DNA of 64,000 nt from Micromonospora andamanensis (lineage in GTDB: Bacteria > Actinomycetota > Actinomycetes > Mycobacteriales > Micromonosporaceae): NCBI RefSeq assembly GCF_016863495.1, contig NZ_BOOZ01000012.1, positions 1 through 64,000 on the forward strand, read 5' to 3'. Under the pieces are notes generated by a model. The model saw only the letters and a program-made list of their open reading frames with translations, was not told the DNA's origin and searched no databases. A program made the translations under genes and the position numbers. Shown piece after piece: positions 28,644-40,536 of the stretch (position 1 is its first letter; every line of letters starts with the position of its first letter).

Positions 28644-29060
28644 TCACGATCCGGTAGTGGGCGGGGTCACCTCCGCGACAAGTTCGGGCGCCCAGCACCG
28701 GTGGCCGCAGGTGCCGGCGTGTACGGCGAGGATGCGGGTGCCCGGCAGCCGGGCGGCCAACCGGGACAGACCGGTACGCAGTTGGCGATGATGCTCCGCC
28801 ACGCTCACCGGGTTGCCCGCGCAGTCGGAGTGCCCGGCGACGACAAGGGTCGCGCTGCCGTGGGCCCGCTGGGAGATCCGCACCTTGTCCAGCAGGGCGT
28901 CCAGCCCGGCCTCGCCGGTGGTGGCCAGCACCGCCTCCGGCCCGGGCTCGGTGATGGTGTCGAGGTAGTCGACGTCGAGATGCCGTCTCACCCACTCGTC
29001 GAGGGGGCGCTGGACGCGGCCGTCGATACAGCTCAGCAACGTGGCGAACCGGTCGGGCAC
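28644..29060 (-). CDS. small beta-carbonic-anhydrase-like protein
   Basis: 138 residues from GTG 29060, AGGAGG ten bases upstream. The zinc site pattern CIDGR (C11, D13, R15) and GHSDCAG (H77, C80) is that of beta-class carbonic anhydrase, but the protein is shorter than the usual 165-220 residues. It follows the SulP gene by two bases. SulP-carbonic anhydrase pairs are common and suggest bicarbonate handling; under a persulfide-responsive operon its role may differ. Activity is not certain at this length. Confidence 0.75.
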   Translation of the reverse strand: MPDRFATLLSCIDGRVQRPLDEWVRRHLDVDYLDTITEPGPEAVLATTGEAGLDALLDKVRISQRAHGSATLVVAGHSDCAGNPVSVAEHHRQLRTGLSRLAARLPGTRILAVHAGTCGHRCWAPELVAEVTPPTTGS

Positions 29061-29062
29061 GG

Positions 29063-31842
<2,780 letters not shown>

Positions 31843-31887
31843 GTGCCGCCGCCGGGCGCCCGCGCCCGGGAGGTCGCTGGGTGGGGT

Positions 31888-32484
31888 TCAGCGGAAGCCG
31901 GCCAGCAGGAATGCCGCCAGGCCCGCGAGCGCCAGCGGTAACGCCGCGACGAGCGCCAGCGCGCGTTGCCGGTTCGTACGCCCGGCCAGGGCGAGGACCA
32001 GCAGGCCGAGCGCGATCCTGATCAGGGCGTCCCAGACCGGATCGTCGCCGTAGTCGGGCTCGCCGATCCGGCGGATCTCCAGGCCGGCCTCGGCGAACAG
32101 CACGGCTGCCGGCAGGGCGGGGCCGACCACCTGTCGCCAACCCGGCCCGCGCGTCCACACCCCGGCGATGCCGAGGAGCATCCCGGCGAGGACACCGAAA
32201 CACATCCAGAGAAGGGATGTCGGTGCCCACAGCACCGCCCAGTCGTCGCCCTGCACCAGCGCCGCCGTGACGTAGTAGCTGGGTACCGCGATCACGAGCC
32301 CGGCGGCGGCACCGATCGCCGCGCGCAGCCGGCCCGACCGGACCCAGCAGCCGAAGACGAAGGCGGCAACCGCCCACACCGCACTGGAGTTGCCCAGGTT
32401 GCCGACGGCATACGGCAGATACTTGATCCAGAGAAAGTCGACAGAGCCGAGCAGCGCGCCACCCAGGACGGCGGCGAGCGCCAC
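31888..32484 (-). CDS. DUF6518-like integral membrane protein
   Basis: 198 residues with six likely membrane segments (for example AVAAFVFGCWVRSGRL, LLWMCFGVLAGMLLGIAGVW, ALALVAALPLALAGLAAFLL). The pattern and FLWIKYLPYAVGNLGNSSAV resemble the actinobacterial DUF6518 family; function unknown. GTG start at 32484. It is 72 bases upstream-to-end from the response regulator gene, same direction, so readthrough from the two-component operon is possible. Confidence 0.75.
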   Translation of the reverse strand: MALAAVLGGALLGSVDFLWIKYLPYAVGNLGNSSAVWAVAAFVFGCWVRSGRLRAAIGAAAGLVIAVPSYYVTAALVQGDDWAVLWAPTSLLWMCFGVLAGMLLGIAGVWTRGPGWRQVVGPALPAAVLFAEAGLEIRRIGEPDYGDDPVWDALIRIALGLLVLALAGRTNRQRALALVAALPLALAGLAAFLLAGFR

Positions 32485-32555
32485 GTGTCGGTTGCCGGGT
32501 TACGGTCGCATGGCAGGCGAGCATACTGGGTATGCAGCCGGCGGCGCGCCTGGGG

Positions 32556-33212
32556 TCAACGTGGCGCGACGCCGTTGCGGTAGGCCCAGACGACAGTCTG
32601 GAGCCGGTCCCGTACGCCGATCTTCGCCATCGCGCGGCCGAGGTGCGACTTGACCGTGCTGGTCTCGATGAACAGCTCGTCGGCGATCTCGACGTTCGAC
32701 AGCCCTCGGGCGAGCAGGCCGATGATCTCGACCTCCCGCGCGGTGAGCTGGTGCGCCGCTGCGGCATCGGTCGCCGGTGCCGGGGTACGGCGGGCGAACT
32801 CGGTTATCACGCGTCGGGTGACGGCCTGGTCAACCAGCCCCTGCCCGTCGGCGAGGCGGCGGACCGCCTCGATCAGCTCCTCCGGCTCGCAGTCCTTGAG
32901 GATGAAACCGCTGGCGCCGGACTCCAGCGCGCCGAAGACGTACTCGTCGAGGTCGAAAGTGGTGACCACCAGCACGGCCGGCGGCGACCCGACCGCCTCG
33001 GTGACGATCCGGCGGGTCGCGGTGAGCCCGTCGCCACCGGGCATGCGTACGTCCATGCAGATGACCTCCGGGCGGAGCCGGCGGGCCAGCTCGACGGCCG
33101 ACGACCCGCTCGACGCCTCACCCACCACCTCGATGTCGCCGGCCTGTTCGAGGATGACGCGGAAGCCGGCCCGCACGACCGACTGGTCGTCGACGAGCAT
33201 CACTGTGATCAT
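32556..33212 (-). CDS. NarL/LuxR-type response regulator
   Basis: 218 residues from ATG 33212. Receiver domain with acidic DD in MLVDDQSVVRAG, phosphoacceptor Asp in VICMDVRMPGGDG, and Lys in FILKD; C-terminal LuxR HTH (LTAREVEIIGLLARGLSNVE, TVKSHLGRAMAKIG). Its ATG overlaps the kinase stop (ATGA), so it is the coupled partner of that kinase. Target genes are not evident. Confidence 0.93.
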   Translation of the reverse strand: MITVMLVDDQSVVRAGFRVILEQAGDIEVVGEASSGSSAVELARRLRPEVICMDVRMPGGDGLTATRRIVTEAVGSPPAVLVVTTFDLDEYVFGALESGASGFILKDCEPEELIEAVRRLADGQGLVDQAVTRRVITEFARRTPAPATDAAAAHQLTAREVEIIGLLARGLSNVEIADELFIETSTVKSHLGRAMAKIGVRDRLQTVVWAYRNGVAPR

Positions 33213-34576
33213 CTCTGGTGGTCTCCGTTCACGGTCGCCGTCGCCCCGGTGGCGCGGGCATCGTCTGTCGTCGGCACCGTCACCGTGACCGACCACCCGC
33301 CGGTCGCCGTCGGGCCGGCGGCGAACTGCGCGCCGATCAGGTGCGCCCGCTCGCGCATACCCACCAGACCGACCCCACAGGTGTCCGAGGATCTGGGCTC
33401 GGGCCGCCGCGTCGGCCGGTCGTTACGCACCTCAAGGGAGACCTTGCGGGGCAGGAAGCGCAGCTCCACGCGGACCGGCGCGCCCGGGGCGTGCTGGCGG
33501 GCGTTGGAGAGGGACTCCTGGACGATCCGGAACAGCGCGACGTCGGCGATCGGCGGCACGTCGCGGTGCTGCCCGTCCCGGACGAACTCGACGGGGCTGC
33601 CGAGCTGCCGGGCGTCGCGTACGAGATCGTCGAGCATGGCCAACCCGGGCACCGGAGCGTTGTCGTCGCTGTCGCCGGGCCGACCGCGCAGCACGCCCAC
33701 CACGAGTCGGAGATTGTCGAGGGTCTCCTTGCCCTGGGAGCGGATCCAGCTCACCGCCGCCTTCGCCGCCGACGGGTCAGGATCGATCAGCCGCTCGGCC
33801 GCCGCCGCCTGCACCACCATGCCGGACAGGTGATGGGCGGCGACGTCGTGCAACTCCCGGGCCATCCGGGCACGTTCCGCGCCGATCGCGGCGCGCACCG
33901 TGGCCTGCTGCGCCCGCACCGCCTCGTCCGCCCGGACCCGCACCAGGTGCAGGTAGCGCCGGTAGGTGGCCACGTAGCTGCCGAGGAGGACCAGACCGAC
34001 GTAGACCAACGCGCTTGTGGCAAGGTGTCCGACTGTCGTGGCGAGCGGTCCCGGGCCGGGCCCGCCGACGACGAAGTCGGCCGCATCGGCAGCCCGCACC
34101 GCCACCGCCACACCTGACGTCTCCACCACCACGGCCGCCCCGGCAGCCAGCAGCGCGATGCGCACCGGCAGCACCACGCCGACTGTGTACGCCGCGACGA
34201 ACGGCGCGATGCCGCGGATCGCCGCCTCCGGCACCGAGAGGACGATGACCGCCACCTGGACACTGACGACGAGCGCGAGGCAGAGCAGTGGCCGGACCCG
34301 ACGCAGGCACAGCAGCATCGCCTGCCCGGTGCACAGGGCGATGACCAGCCAGACCCGCGCCGGGCTGAAGGTGAGCCCCTCCGCAGGCGCCACGAACCGG
34401 AACAACAACGTCAGACCAAGAAACGTCAGTACGGTGAGCAGTGCCGCGAGCAGGCAGTCCCGAGCGAATCGGCCGGTCACCCCGGCCCGGGTCAGTCGCT
34501 CGTCGAACCACCTGGTCAGCCGGGGTGGGCCCGGGACGTCGACGGCGTCCGTGACGGTGCCGCTGTGGTCGGACAT
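33209..34576 (-). CDS. HisKA_3-type sensor histidine kinase
   Basis: 455 residues from ATG 34576. Six or so N-terminal membrane helices (about 45-190) act as the sensor. The dimerisation/phosphoacceptor helix carries RARMARELHDVAAHHLSGMV (His in ELHDV), and the ATPase part includes NARQHAPGA (N box) and GVGLVGMRERA. It phosphorylates the downstream NarL-type regulator. Signal unknown; the multi-helix sensor fits membrane or lipid stimuli. Confidence 0.92.
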   Translation of the reverse strand: MSDHSGTVTDAVDVPGPPRLTRWFDERLTRAGVTGRFARDCLLAALLTVLTFLGLTLLFRFVAPAEGLTFSPARVWLVIALCTGQAMLLCLRRVRPLLCLALVVSVQVAVIVLSVPEAAIRGIAPFVAAYTVGVVLPVRIALLAAGAAVVVETSGVAVAVRAADAADFVVGGPGPGPLATTVGHLATSALVYVGLVLLGSYVATYRRYLHLVRVRADEAVRAQQATVRAAIGAERARMARELHDVAAHHLSGMVVQAAAAERLIDPDPSAAKAAVSWIRSQGKETLDNLRLVVGVLRGRPGDSDDNAPVPGLAMLDDLVRDARQLGSPVEFVRDGQHRDVPPIADVALFRIVQESLSNARQHAPGAPVRVELRFLPRKVSLEVRNDRPTRRPEPRSSDTCGVGLVGMRERAHLIGAQFAAGPTATGGWSVTVTVPTTDDARATGATATVNGDHQR

Positions 34577-34618
34577 GCGTTGGCCATCCTCGCTCCGGGG
34601 CATCCCGGTTCGTGTCGG

Positions 34619-36742
34619 TCAGTAGGAGATGCTAGGGGCCAGCAACCTGAACTCGACGGCGAACCAACCCGTGCCAGCCAGCGCGAGCAGCACCGCGACG
34701 CTGCCGGCGATCCGTTGCCAGCCGGCCCGGCGGCGGAGGTCGTCGACCAGCCGGACGGCGGCCGGGAGCACGCCGAGCAGGCCGATCAGCTGCATCAGCT
34801 GCACCACGCGCAGGCTCGCCTCGGGAACCTCCCGCAGGCCCATGATGCTGACCACGCTCACCGTCCAGCCGGCGAGGGCGAGCAGCGCACCGGCCACGGC
34901 GACCCGGGTGAGGACCCGGGCGGTCCGGCCGGCCCGGTTCCGGGGTGCGCGACCGAGGCGGCGGCGGACGACGGCCCGTACCGGCCAGGAGAGAACCACG
35001 AGCAGCAGCACGACAGTGGACGTGGCGAGCACCGTCAAGACAAGTGCCGAGTCGCGTTCGGCCGGCACCGGCAGCAGCGCGAACGCGGAGTCGAAGCTGA
35101 TCGCCGCCACCTGGCCGTCGGCCACCCGCATCGCCACGGTTCGCTGCCCGCCGACCTCGCGCCACACCCACGGCGAGACCTCCTCGTACACCGCGGGAGT
35201 GTCGGACAGCGGCGCGGGCTCGAACAGCAGCCGGTCGCCGTCGGTGACGCTGACAGTGGTACGCCCGACCAGACCCATCAGGGTCAGGAAGTTGCTGTGC
35301 ACCGTCCGCGAACTCTCGTACGTGCCGGCGGCCAGCTGGGCGTGCTCGGCCGAGGTGGCCGCGTCGACACCAGCGGCCGGTCGCGTACGCCCGGCCGGCT
35401 GCGTGCCCTCGGCCGGCTGCGTGCCTTCGGCGGCCTGCGTGCCTTCGGCCGGTTGCGTGCTTTCGACGGGCTGCGTGCCCTCGCCCGGTTGGGTGGGCTC
35501 GGCCGGGAAGTAGCGGTCGGCGAAGCCGTTCAGCACGGCCTGCCGCAGTTCGTGGCTGCCCAGCGCGCTCTCCCCGGTGCTGTTCAGCGAGAGGTAGATG
35601 CCGGTCCGGTCGTCGGGGTAGAGCTGGAGGTGGGAGTGGAAGTACAGGGTGTCCCCGCCGTGCCCGAGGATGCGGTGCCCGTTGCGGTTCTCCTCGAAGT
35701 AGCCGAGCGTCATCCGGGGGCCGTCGGCGAGCGTGCCCAGCGAGTTCGCGTCGAGCGCCGGACGCTGCATCAGCTCCCGCGTGGCCGGGTCGAGCAGCGG
35801 CGCCTCGCCCACCTGTTCACCCAGTTGGGCGAGCATGAACCGGGCCATGTCCGTCGCCGGGGCGCTGAGCGCGCCGGCCGGGGGAGTTCCCACGATCTCG
35901 AACGGCGCGGCGGGCGCGCCGACTCGTTCGTACCCGTTGGACATTCGGTCGCTCAGCTGAGCCGGCAGCGGCTGTTCGAAGCTGGACGAGGTCATGCCGG
36001 CGCGGGCCAGGACGTTGCCGTAGACGTACTCCTCGAAGCGGGTGCCACTGGCCCGCTGCACGATGTACCCGGCCAGCGCGTTGCCGTAGTTGGAGTAGGC
36101 CGGCACCGTGCCCGGCTCGTAGATCTGCTCCGGCGGGTCGTCGGCCAGGGCGGCCCGCAGGTCGACGTCGGTGCCGGCGGTGCCGATCAGGCCGGCGATC
36201 CGCTCCTCGAATCCGGCGGTGTGGGTCAGCAGGTGCCGCAGCGTGACAGCCTGCGGATAGCGGCGCGGCACGGTGAAGTCGAGATACTCGGCGACGTCGG
36301 TGTCCAGGTCGAGCGTGCCGTCCTGCACGAGTTGCAGCACCGCCGTGGCGGTGACCAGCTTGGACACCGATCCGACCCGGAACAGGTGCCGGTCGGGGTC
36401 GACAGGTACCGCGTCCGTACCGTCGTCGCCGGTGTCGGCGTGTCCGTATCCCCGGGCGGTGAGGATCTCGCCGTCCCGGACCACGGCGACGCTCGCCCCC
36501 GCGACGCCGGTGCGGGCCAGCGCGGCCGGCAGCAGCCCGTCGAGCCAGGTGTCGACGTTCGCGCCGGTAAGCGCGGCCGGGGCGGCTGGCGCGGGGGCGG
36601 GTGGTGCCGGGTCGGTCTGCGACGTGCCGCACCCCGCCACCGTCGCGGCGACGGCGACCGCCGTGGCCAGGGCCGCGCCGATTCGTACGCGACGCGAGAG
36701 GTGTCGGGGTGAGCGGGGTCGGGTCACGGTCTCGTGGGTCAC
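34619..36742 (-). CDS. membrane-anchored beta-lactamase-like serine hydrolase
   Basis: 707 residues from GTG 36742 (GGAAGGTGG upstream). A signal with lipobox TVAGC (Cys38) leads to a class C beta-lactamase / D-aminopeptidase-type domain: SVSK at 125-128, YSN at 216-218, HGG at 361-363. Six-residue TQPAEG repeats (about 416-450) precede a second domain and three or four C-terminal membrane helices. Such proteins act on D-amino acid peptides or esters outside the cell. The lipobox plus C-terminal helices would anchor both ends. Confidence 0.88.
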   Translation of the reverse strand: MTHETVTRPRSPRHLSRRVRIGAALATAVAVAATVAGCGTSQTDPAPPAPAPAAPAALTGANVDTWLDGLLPAALARTGVAGASVAVVRDGEILTARGYGHADTGDDGTDAVPVDPDRHLFRVGSVSKLVTATAVLQLVQDGTLDLDTDVAEYLDFTVPRRYPQAVTLRHLLTHTAGFEERIAGLIGTAGTDVDLRAALADDPPEQIYEPGTVPAYSNYGNALAGYIVQRASGTRFEEYVYGNVLARAGMTSSSFEQPLPAQLSDRMSNGYERVGAPAAPFEIVGTPPAGALSAPATDMARFMLAQLGEQVGEAPLLDPATRELMQRPALDANSLGTLADGPRMTLGYFEENRNGHRILGHGGDTLYFHSHLQLYPDDRTGIYLSLNSTGESALGSHELRQAVLNGFADRYFPAEPTQPGEGTQPVESTQPAEGTQAAEGTQPAEGTQPAGRTRPAAGVDAATSAEHAQLAAGTYESSRTVHSNFLTLMGLVGRTTVSVTDGDRLLFEPAPLSDTPAVYEEVSPWVWREVGGQRTVAMRVADGQVAAISFDSAFALLPVPAERDSALVLTVLATSTVVLLLVVLSWPVRAVVRRRLGRAPRNRAGRTARVLTRVAVAGALLALAGWTVSVVSIMGLREVPEASLRVVQLMQLIGLLGVLPAAVRLVDDLRRRAGWQRIAGSVAVLLALAGTGWFAVEFRLLAPSISY
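35397..35505. repeat. 18-bp in-frame tandem repeats
   Basis: About six imperfect copies of an 18-base unit (plus strand, GGCTGCGTGCCCTCGGCC-like) encode TQPAEG, TQPVES, TQAAEG and variants in the linker of the serine hydrolase. Any copy-number change keeps the frame, so linker length can vary without loss of function. Confidence 0.85.
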
Positions 36743-37000
36743 GGTCCGCTGCCACCTTCCGGGCCGCTTGGGTGTCCGGAGAGGTTCCGTACGACGTCCC
36801 CTGGGGCCTGGTGCCAGCCTGCGCGAGCGCCGTCGGCGCGACATCTGGCGCAGGACGGCATTCGACTTACGACCTGAGTAGCAACCCGGACGCCGCCGCA
36901 TACCTGCGCCGCCTCCCGGGTACGTCGATCAAGGAGGACGGCCGTGGGGGCGCGGTATGCCGACCAGAGGGACCGGCGCGGCCGGGATGAGGAGCGAGGA

Positions 37001-37660
37001 ATGTCGATACGAAACTGGTTCGCCGGAGCGGGGCTGGTGGCGTTGGCCGTCGGGGCCGCAGGCTGCGGTGGAACGAGTGCGACAGACGAGGTCTCCGCGT
37101 CACCGACGGCCACCGGTACGCCGATCACCGAGGTGACCCCCACCGGAGCACCCACGCCCACGGCCTCGGAGTCGGCCAGCCCGGCGCCGACCGCCACCCC
37201 GGCGGTGCTGTCCGGCACCCGCCAGATCACCATCACCCGGGTCGACGGGTTCGAGGCGGGACTGTCGTTGACCGATGACGACCGCCTCGCCGAGGTGGAC
37301 GACGACAGCGGCCGGCAGTTGTTCGTGCCGACCCCGCTGACCGGGCAGAACTTTCTGATCAAGTCGTACCGTTCGGCCGGTGGTGGCCCCGGCACCGGCG
37401 AGCCGGTCTGCTGGCAGGCGCTCAACCCGGGCGGCGGCCGGCCGCTGGTGGTGGAGGGTGCCGCCTGCCGGGAGGGCGAGCCACGGCAGCAGTTCACCAT
37501 CTCCGCCGCCGACGCGGACGAGGGCTTCCTGATCAGCAACAACTCGGCCTACCTGCGGACCTCGCGGGACTCCGGGCTGATCCTGGAGGAGCTGGGCGAC
37601 GCGCCACCCACGAGCAGCTTCCGGTTCAACGACAACGGGCCGGCGCCCGACCGAAAGTGA
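37001..37660 (+). CDS. secreted lipoprotein, function unknown
   Basis: 219 residues from ATG 37001, GGAGCGAGGA upstream. The signal ends in the lipobox AAGC. A Thr/Pro/Ser-rich linker (about 25-70) leads to a roughly 150-residue globular domain with ITRVDGFEAGLSLTDDDRLA, two Cys (VCWQAL, AACREG) and FLISNNSAYLRTSRDSG, perhaps a beta-trefoil-like fold. I do not recognise the family. Divergent from the serine hydrolase by 258 bp. Confidence 0.8.
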   Translation: MSIRNWFAGAGLVALAVGAAGCGGTSATDEVSASPTATGTPITEVTPTGAPTPTASESASPAPTATPAVLSGTRQITITRVDGFEAGLSLTDDDRLAEVDDDSGRQLFVPTPLTGQNFLIKSYRSAGGGPGTGEPVCWQALNPGGGRPLVVEGAACREGEPRQQFTISAADADEGFLISNNSAYLRTSRDSGLILEELGDAPPTSSFRFNDNGPAPDRK

Positions 37661-37668
37661 TCGCCCCG

Positions 37669-37704
37669 GCGCGCCCGGTCACCCGTCCCGGTGGCCGGGC
37701 GCGC
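37669..37704. terminator. terminator hairpin, convergent genes
   Basis: GCGCGCCCGG (37669-37678) and CCGGGCGCGC (37695-37704) are perfect ten-base arms followed on the plus strand by GGCTTT. The hairpin serves the lipoprotein gene and overlaps the end of the ArsR gene. Confidence 0.65.
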
Positions 37705-38053
37705 GGCTTTCCAGGTCGCTCTTGAGCGTGGCCAGCAACCCCACTGCGGCGCTGGCGTAGTCGCCGATCCACCGGTCGTGGATGTGCTTGATCGGTAGCG
37801 GGTCGAGGTGGTTCCACCGCTCGCGGCCCTTGCGCTGGGCGATGACCAGCCCGGCCGCCTCCAGCACCCGCAGGTGCTGCATCACCGTGCAGCGGTCCAG
37901 CTGCGGGAACCGTTCGCAGAGATCACCTGTGGTGCGTGACTGGTCCTTGAGCGCGTCGAGGAGTTGCCGCCGGGTGGACGACGCCAGCGCCTTGAAAACG
38001 CGGTCCTCATCGACCGGATCCGGGCGGGAAGGCTCGCCACGACGACTCGACAT
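37679..38053 (-). CDS. ArsR-family winged-helix repressor
   Basis: 124 residues. VFKALASSTRRQLLDALKDQ, TTGDLCERFPQL and TVMQHLRVLEAAGLVIAQRK form the ArsR winged helix; the metal-site Cys pair is absent. ArsR genes of this type are usually paired with an AHSA1/SRPBCC protein gene, as here. The ATG at 38053 lies inside a perfect palindrome and has no ribosome-binding site, so the transcript is probably leaderless. Confidence 0.9.
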   Translation of the reverse strand: MSSRRGEPSRPDPVDEDRVFKALASSTRRQLLDALKDQSRTTGDLCERFPQLDRCTVMQHLRVLEAAGLVIAQRKGRERWNHLDPLPIKHIHDRWIGDYASAAVGLLATLKSDLESRAPGHRDG

Positions 38054-38075
38054 GTTATAAAGCTATAACATGTCG
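38048..38075. promoter_or_regulatory. perfect palindrome at divergent ArsR/SRPBCC starts
   Basis: CGACATGTTATA-AAGC-TATAACATGTCG has perfect 12-base arms. It contains the ArsR start codon (38053, minus strand) and an ATG at 38070 on the plus strand. Its AT-rich centre provides TATA-like hexamers to both promoters, so binding of the repressor would block both directions. Confidence 0.8.
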
Positions 38076-38096
38076 ACGATGCGAGAGGGGCCTGCC

Positions 38097-38576
38097 GTGG
38101 ACCTGCGGTTCAAGATCGCCGGGCGGATCAGCCGTCCGGTGCACGAGGTGTTCGAAGCAGTGGCCGACCCCGACCAGCTCTCCCAGTACTTCACCACCGG
38201 GGGCGCGAAGGGCCGACTGGTCACCGGTGCCACCGTTAGCTGGGATTTCGCCGACTTCCCCGGAGCGTTCCCGGTCGAGGTGGTCGAGGTGGAGCAGGAC
38301 CGGCGGATCGTGCTGCGCTGGGAGGCGGCCGACGGTGCCCAGTCCACCACCGACGAGCCGGTCGCCGGCGCGTCCTACTCCACCACAGTCACCATGGAGT
38401 TCGAGGCCCTCGGTGAGGATCGGACCCTGGTCACCATCGCCGAGCAGGGGTGGCGGCCCACCGCCGAGGGTCAGGAAGCCTCGTACGGCAACTGCCAGGG
38501 CTGGACCCAGATGCTCTGCTGCCTGAAGGCGTGGATCGAACACGGCATCAACCTGCGCGCCGGTTTCTTCGCCTGA
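38097..38576 (+). CDS. SRPBCC/AHSA1-domain protein
   Basis: 159 residues from GTG 38097, which follows AGAGGGG by six bases and gives VDLRFKIAGRI, a natural start for the fold; an ATG at 38070 would add nine residues. VHEVFEAVADPDQLSQYF, VVEVEQDRRIVLRWE and QGWTQMLCCLKAWIEHG are typical of the AHSA1 branch of the START-like superfamily, which binds hydrophobic ligands. Paired with the divergent ArsR repressor. Confidence 0.88.
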   Translation: MDLRFKIAGRISRPVHEVFEAVADPDQLSQYFTTGGAKGRLVTGATVSWDFADFPGAFPVEVVEVEQDRRIVLRWEAADGAQSTTDEPVAGASYSTTVTMEFEALGEDRTLVTIAEQGWRPTAEGQEASYGNCQGWTQMLCCLKAWIEHGINLRAGFFA

Positions 38577-38589
38577 CCCGTCCGCCGCG

Positions 38590-39807
38590 CTAGCGGGCCG
38601 TCCTGTGGTGCTCGGTGACGGCGCGGCCCATCCGGGTCACCGCCTCGGTCAGGATCTCCGGTGAGGTGGCGAAGTTGAGCCGTACGAAGCCGGCACCGCC
38701 GGTGCCGAAGACGTGCCCGGAGCTGAGGGCGACCCGCGCCCGGTCGAGGAACAGCGCCGCCGGCCCGGCGACATCGGTCACCATGCCGGGCTCGTCGTCG
38801 ACCGGCCCGCTGTCGATGCCGAGTGCGGTGCAGTCCAGCCAGGCGAGGTAGGTGCCCTCGGGCCGGTGGTGGCGAATTTTCGGTGCGTGCCGCGCCAGCA
38901 GCGACTCCAGCAGGTCGCGGTTCTCGTCGAGGCCGTCCAGCAGACCGTCCAACCAGTCACCGCCGTCGCGGAAAGCCGCAGTGTGCGCGATGACGCCCAG
39001 ATGACTCGGCCCGTGGCCGACCTCCTCCGGCATCCGCCGCAGGTCCGTCACCGCGTGCCGGCCCGCCACCACGAGCGCCGCCTTCAGCCCGGCCAGGTTC
39101 CACGCCTTCGACGCGGACAGCAGGGCGAACGCGTCCTCCGCGCCGGGCACCGTGAGGTACGGCGTGAACCGCGCCCCGGGCAGTACCAGCGGCGCGTGGA
39201 TCTCGTCGGACACCACCCGTACCCCGTGGCGGCCGGCGAGGTCGGCGAGCGCGTCGAGTTCGTCCCGGCGGTGGACGACACCTGTCGGGTTGTGCGGGTT
39301 GCACAGCAGGAAGACCGCCCGCCGGCCGCCCGCACGGGCCCGCCGGAACGCCTCGTCCAGCGCCGACAGGTCCATCCGCCGGTCCGCGCCGAGCGGCACC
39401 TCGACCACCCGCCGGTCGGCGTGACTGACGAAGGCGTAGAACGGTGGGTACACGGGTGAGCAGAACACGACAGCGTCGCCCGGCCCGGTGAGCAGCCGCA
39501 GCACCTCGACGATGCCGAGCATCACGTCCGGCACCACTGTGACGCGGTCGACCGGCAGCTCGGACCAGCCCCACCGCCGGGCCGCGAAGTCGCCGAGCGC
39601 CTCGGCGTACGCCGTCCCGTAGGCGTACCCGGTGTCGCCGCGTCCGACCGCGTCGTGCAGCGCCTCGGCGACGGGCGCGGCCAACGGCACGTCCATCTCG
39701 GCCACCCACAGGGGCAGCACGTCATCGGCGTACTGGCGCCACTTGACGCTGGTCCGCCACCGCAGTTCGGACAGGGACAGCTGGGTCAGCGGGTTCACGG
39801 TCGTCAC
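38590..39807 (-). CDS. MalY/PatB-type C-S lyase (aminotransferase fold)
   Basis: 405 residues from GTG 39807. [61 protein letters not shown] and the PLP Lys in [12 protein letters not shown] place it in the MalY/PatB group, which carries out cystathionine or other cysteine-conjugate beta-elimination. C-terminal Arg lies in [11 protein letters not shown]. Convergent with the SRPBCC gene. Confidence 0.9.
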   Translation of the reverse strand: MTTVNPLTQLSLSELRWRTSVKWRQYADDVLPLWVAEMDVPLAAPVAEALHDAVGRGDTGYAYGTAYAEALGDFAARRWGWSELPVDRVTVVPDVMLGIVEVLRLLTGPGDAVVFCSPVYPPFYAFVSHADRRVVEVPLGADRRMDLSALDEAFRRARAGGRRAVFLLCNPHNPTGVVHRRDELDALADLAGRHGVRVVSDEIHAPLVLPGARFTPYLTVPGAEDAFALLSASKAWNLAGLKAALVVAGRHAVTDLRRMPEEVGHGPSHLGVIAHTAAFRDGGDWLDGLLDGLDENRDLLESLLARHAPKIRHHRPEGTYLAWLDCTALGIDSGPVDDEPGMVTDVAGPAALFLDRARVALSSGHVFGTGGAGFVRLNFATSPEILTEAVTRMGRAVTEHHRTAR

Positions 39808-39978
39808 TGCCGATCAGGGCTTGCGGGCCATGGGCTCAAGGCTCGCGGTGAGATCGGGATCCGGGCTGGCCATGCCGGGCTCCTAACGGAGGAGGGCCTG
39901 GATCATCGATCGTACCCATCGCGGATCCACTGTCGGCGGGTGGACGATGGCTGCCGGCGGCTGCCAGGCTGTGCGACC

Positions 39979-40527
39979 ATGGACAGTCTCGCTGCGCAGC
40001 TACCGGCACTGCTCGGTGTGCTGGTCGGCACCATCGGCACGATCGTCGCCACGTCACTGGCGGACAGGTCCCGGTGGCGACGCAACCAGACGGTGCGCTG
40101 GGACGAGCGCCGGCTCGACGCGTACGCCGAGTTCGCTCGTGCGCTGAAGGAGGCGCACACCATCGCCAGCCGGCTGATCGGCGGTCACGTCGACCGCGAC
40201 GAGGCGCTCGCCGCGCTCGCCGAGGCCGACTTCCGGCACACCCTGGCCTGGGAGAACACGCTGCTGCTCGGCGACGCGCCGACGGTGGCGGCGGCGCGGG
40301 CCTGGCGGGACAGTGTCTGGGAGGTCGAGCGGCTGGCCCGGGACGGTCAGGCCGACGCCGACCGGGTCACGTTGCTGCACCGGGCCAACGAGGCACGCGA
40401 CGGGTTCTACCGTGCCGCCCGTGGCGGACTCGGGGTCGGCGGCGGGTCGGTGGCCCAGGCCGAACTCCTGGTGAGCCGGCTCAACCCGCCAACCGCACCA
40501 CATACGGGTGCCCCGGCCCAACGGTGA
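39979..40527 (+). CDS. single-helix membrane protein, function unknown
   Basis: 182 residues from ATG 39979. One N-terminal membrane helix (ALLGVLVGTIGTIVATSLAD) is followed by a helical cytoplasmic part (DAYAEFARALKEAHTIASRL, EALAALAEADFRHTLAWENT). The pattern resembles small actinobacterial proteins of unknown role. Convergent with the HD gene nine bases away. Confidence 0.75.
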   Translation: MDSLAAQLPALLGVLVGTIGTIVATSLADRSRWRRNQTVRWDERRLDAYAEFARALKEAHTIASRLIGGHVDRDEALAALAEADFRHTLAWENTLLLGDAPTVAAARAWRDSVWEVERLARDGQADADRVTLLHRANEARDGFYRAARGGLGVGGGSVAQAELLVSRLNPPTAPHTGAPAQR

Positions 40528-40536
40528 TCGACCGGT

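Noticed and set aside
34565..36712. 715-codon open frame antisense to the serine hydrolase
   Set aside because: Gly/Arg/His/Val-rich shadow of a gene with a full SxxK/YxN/HGG set.
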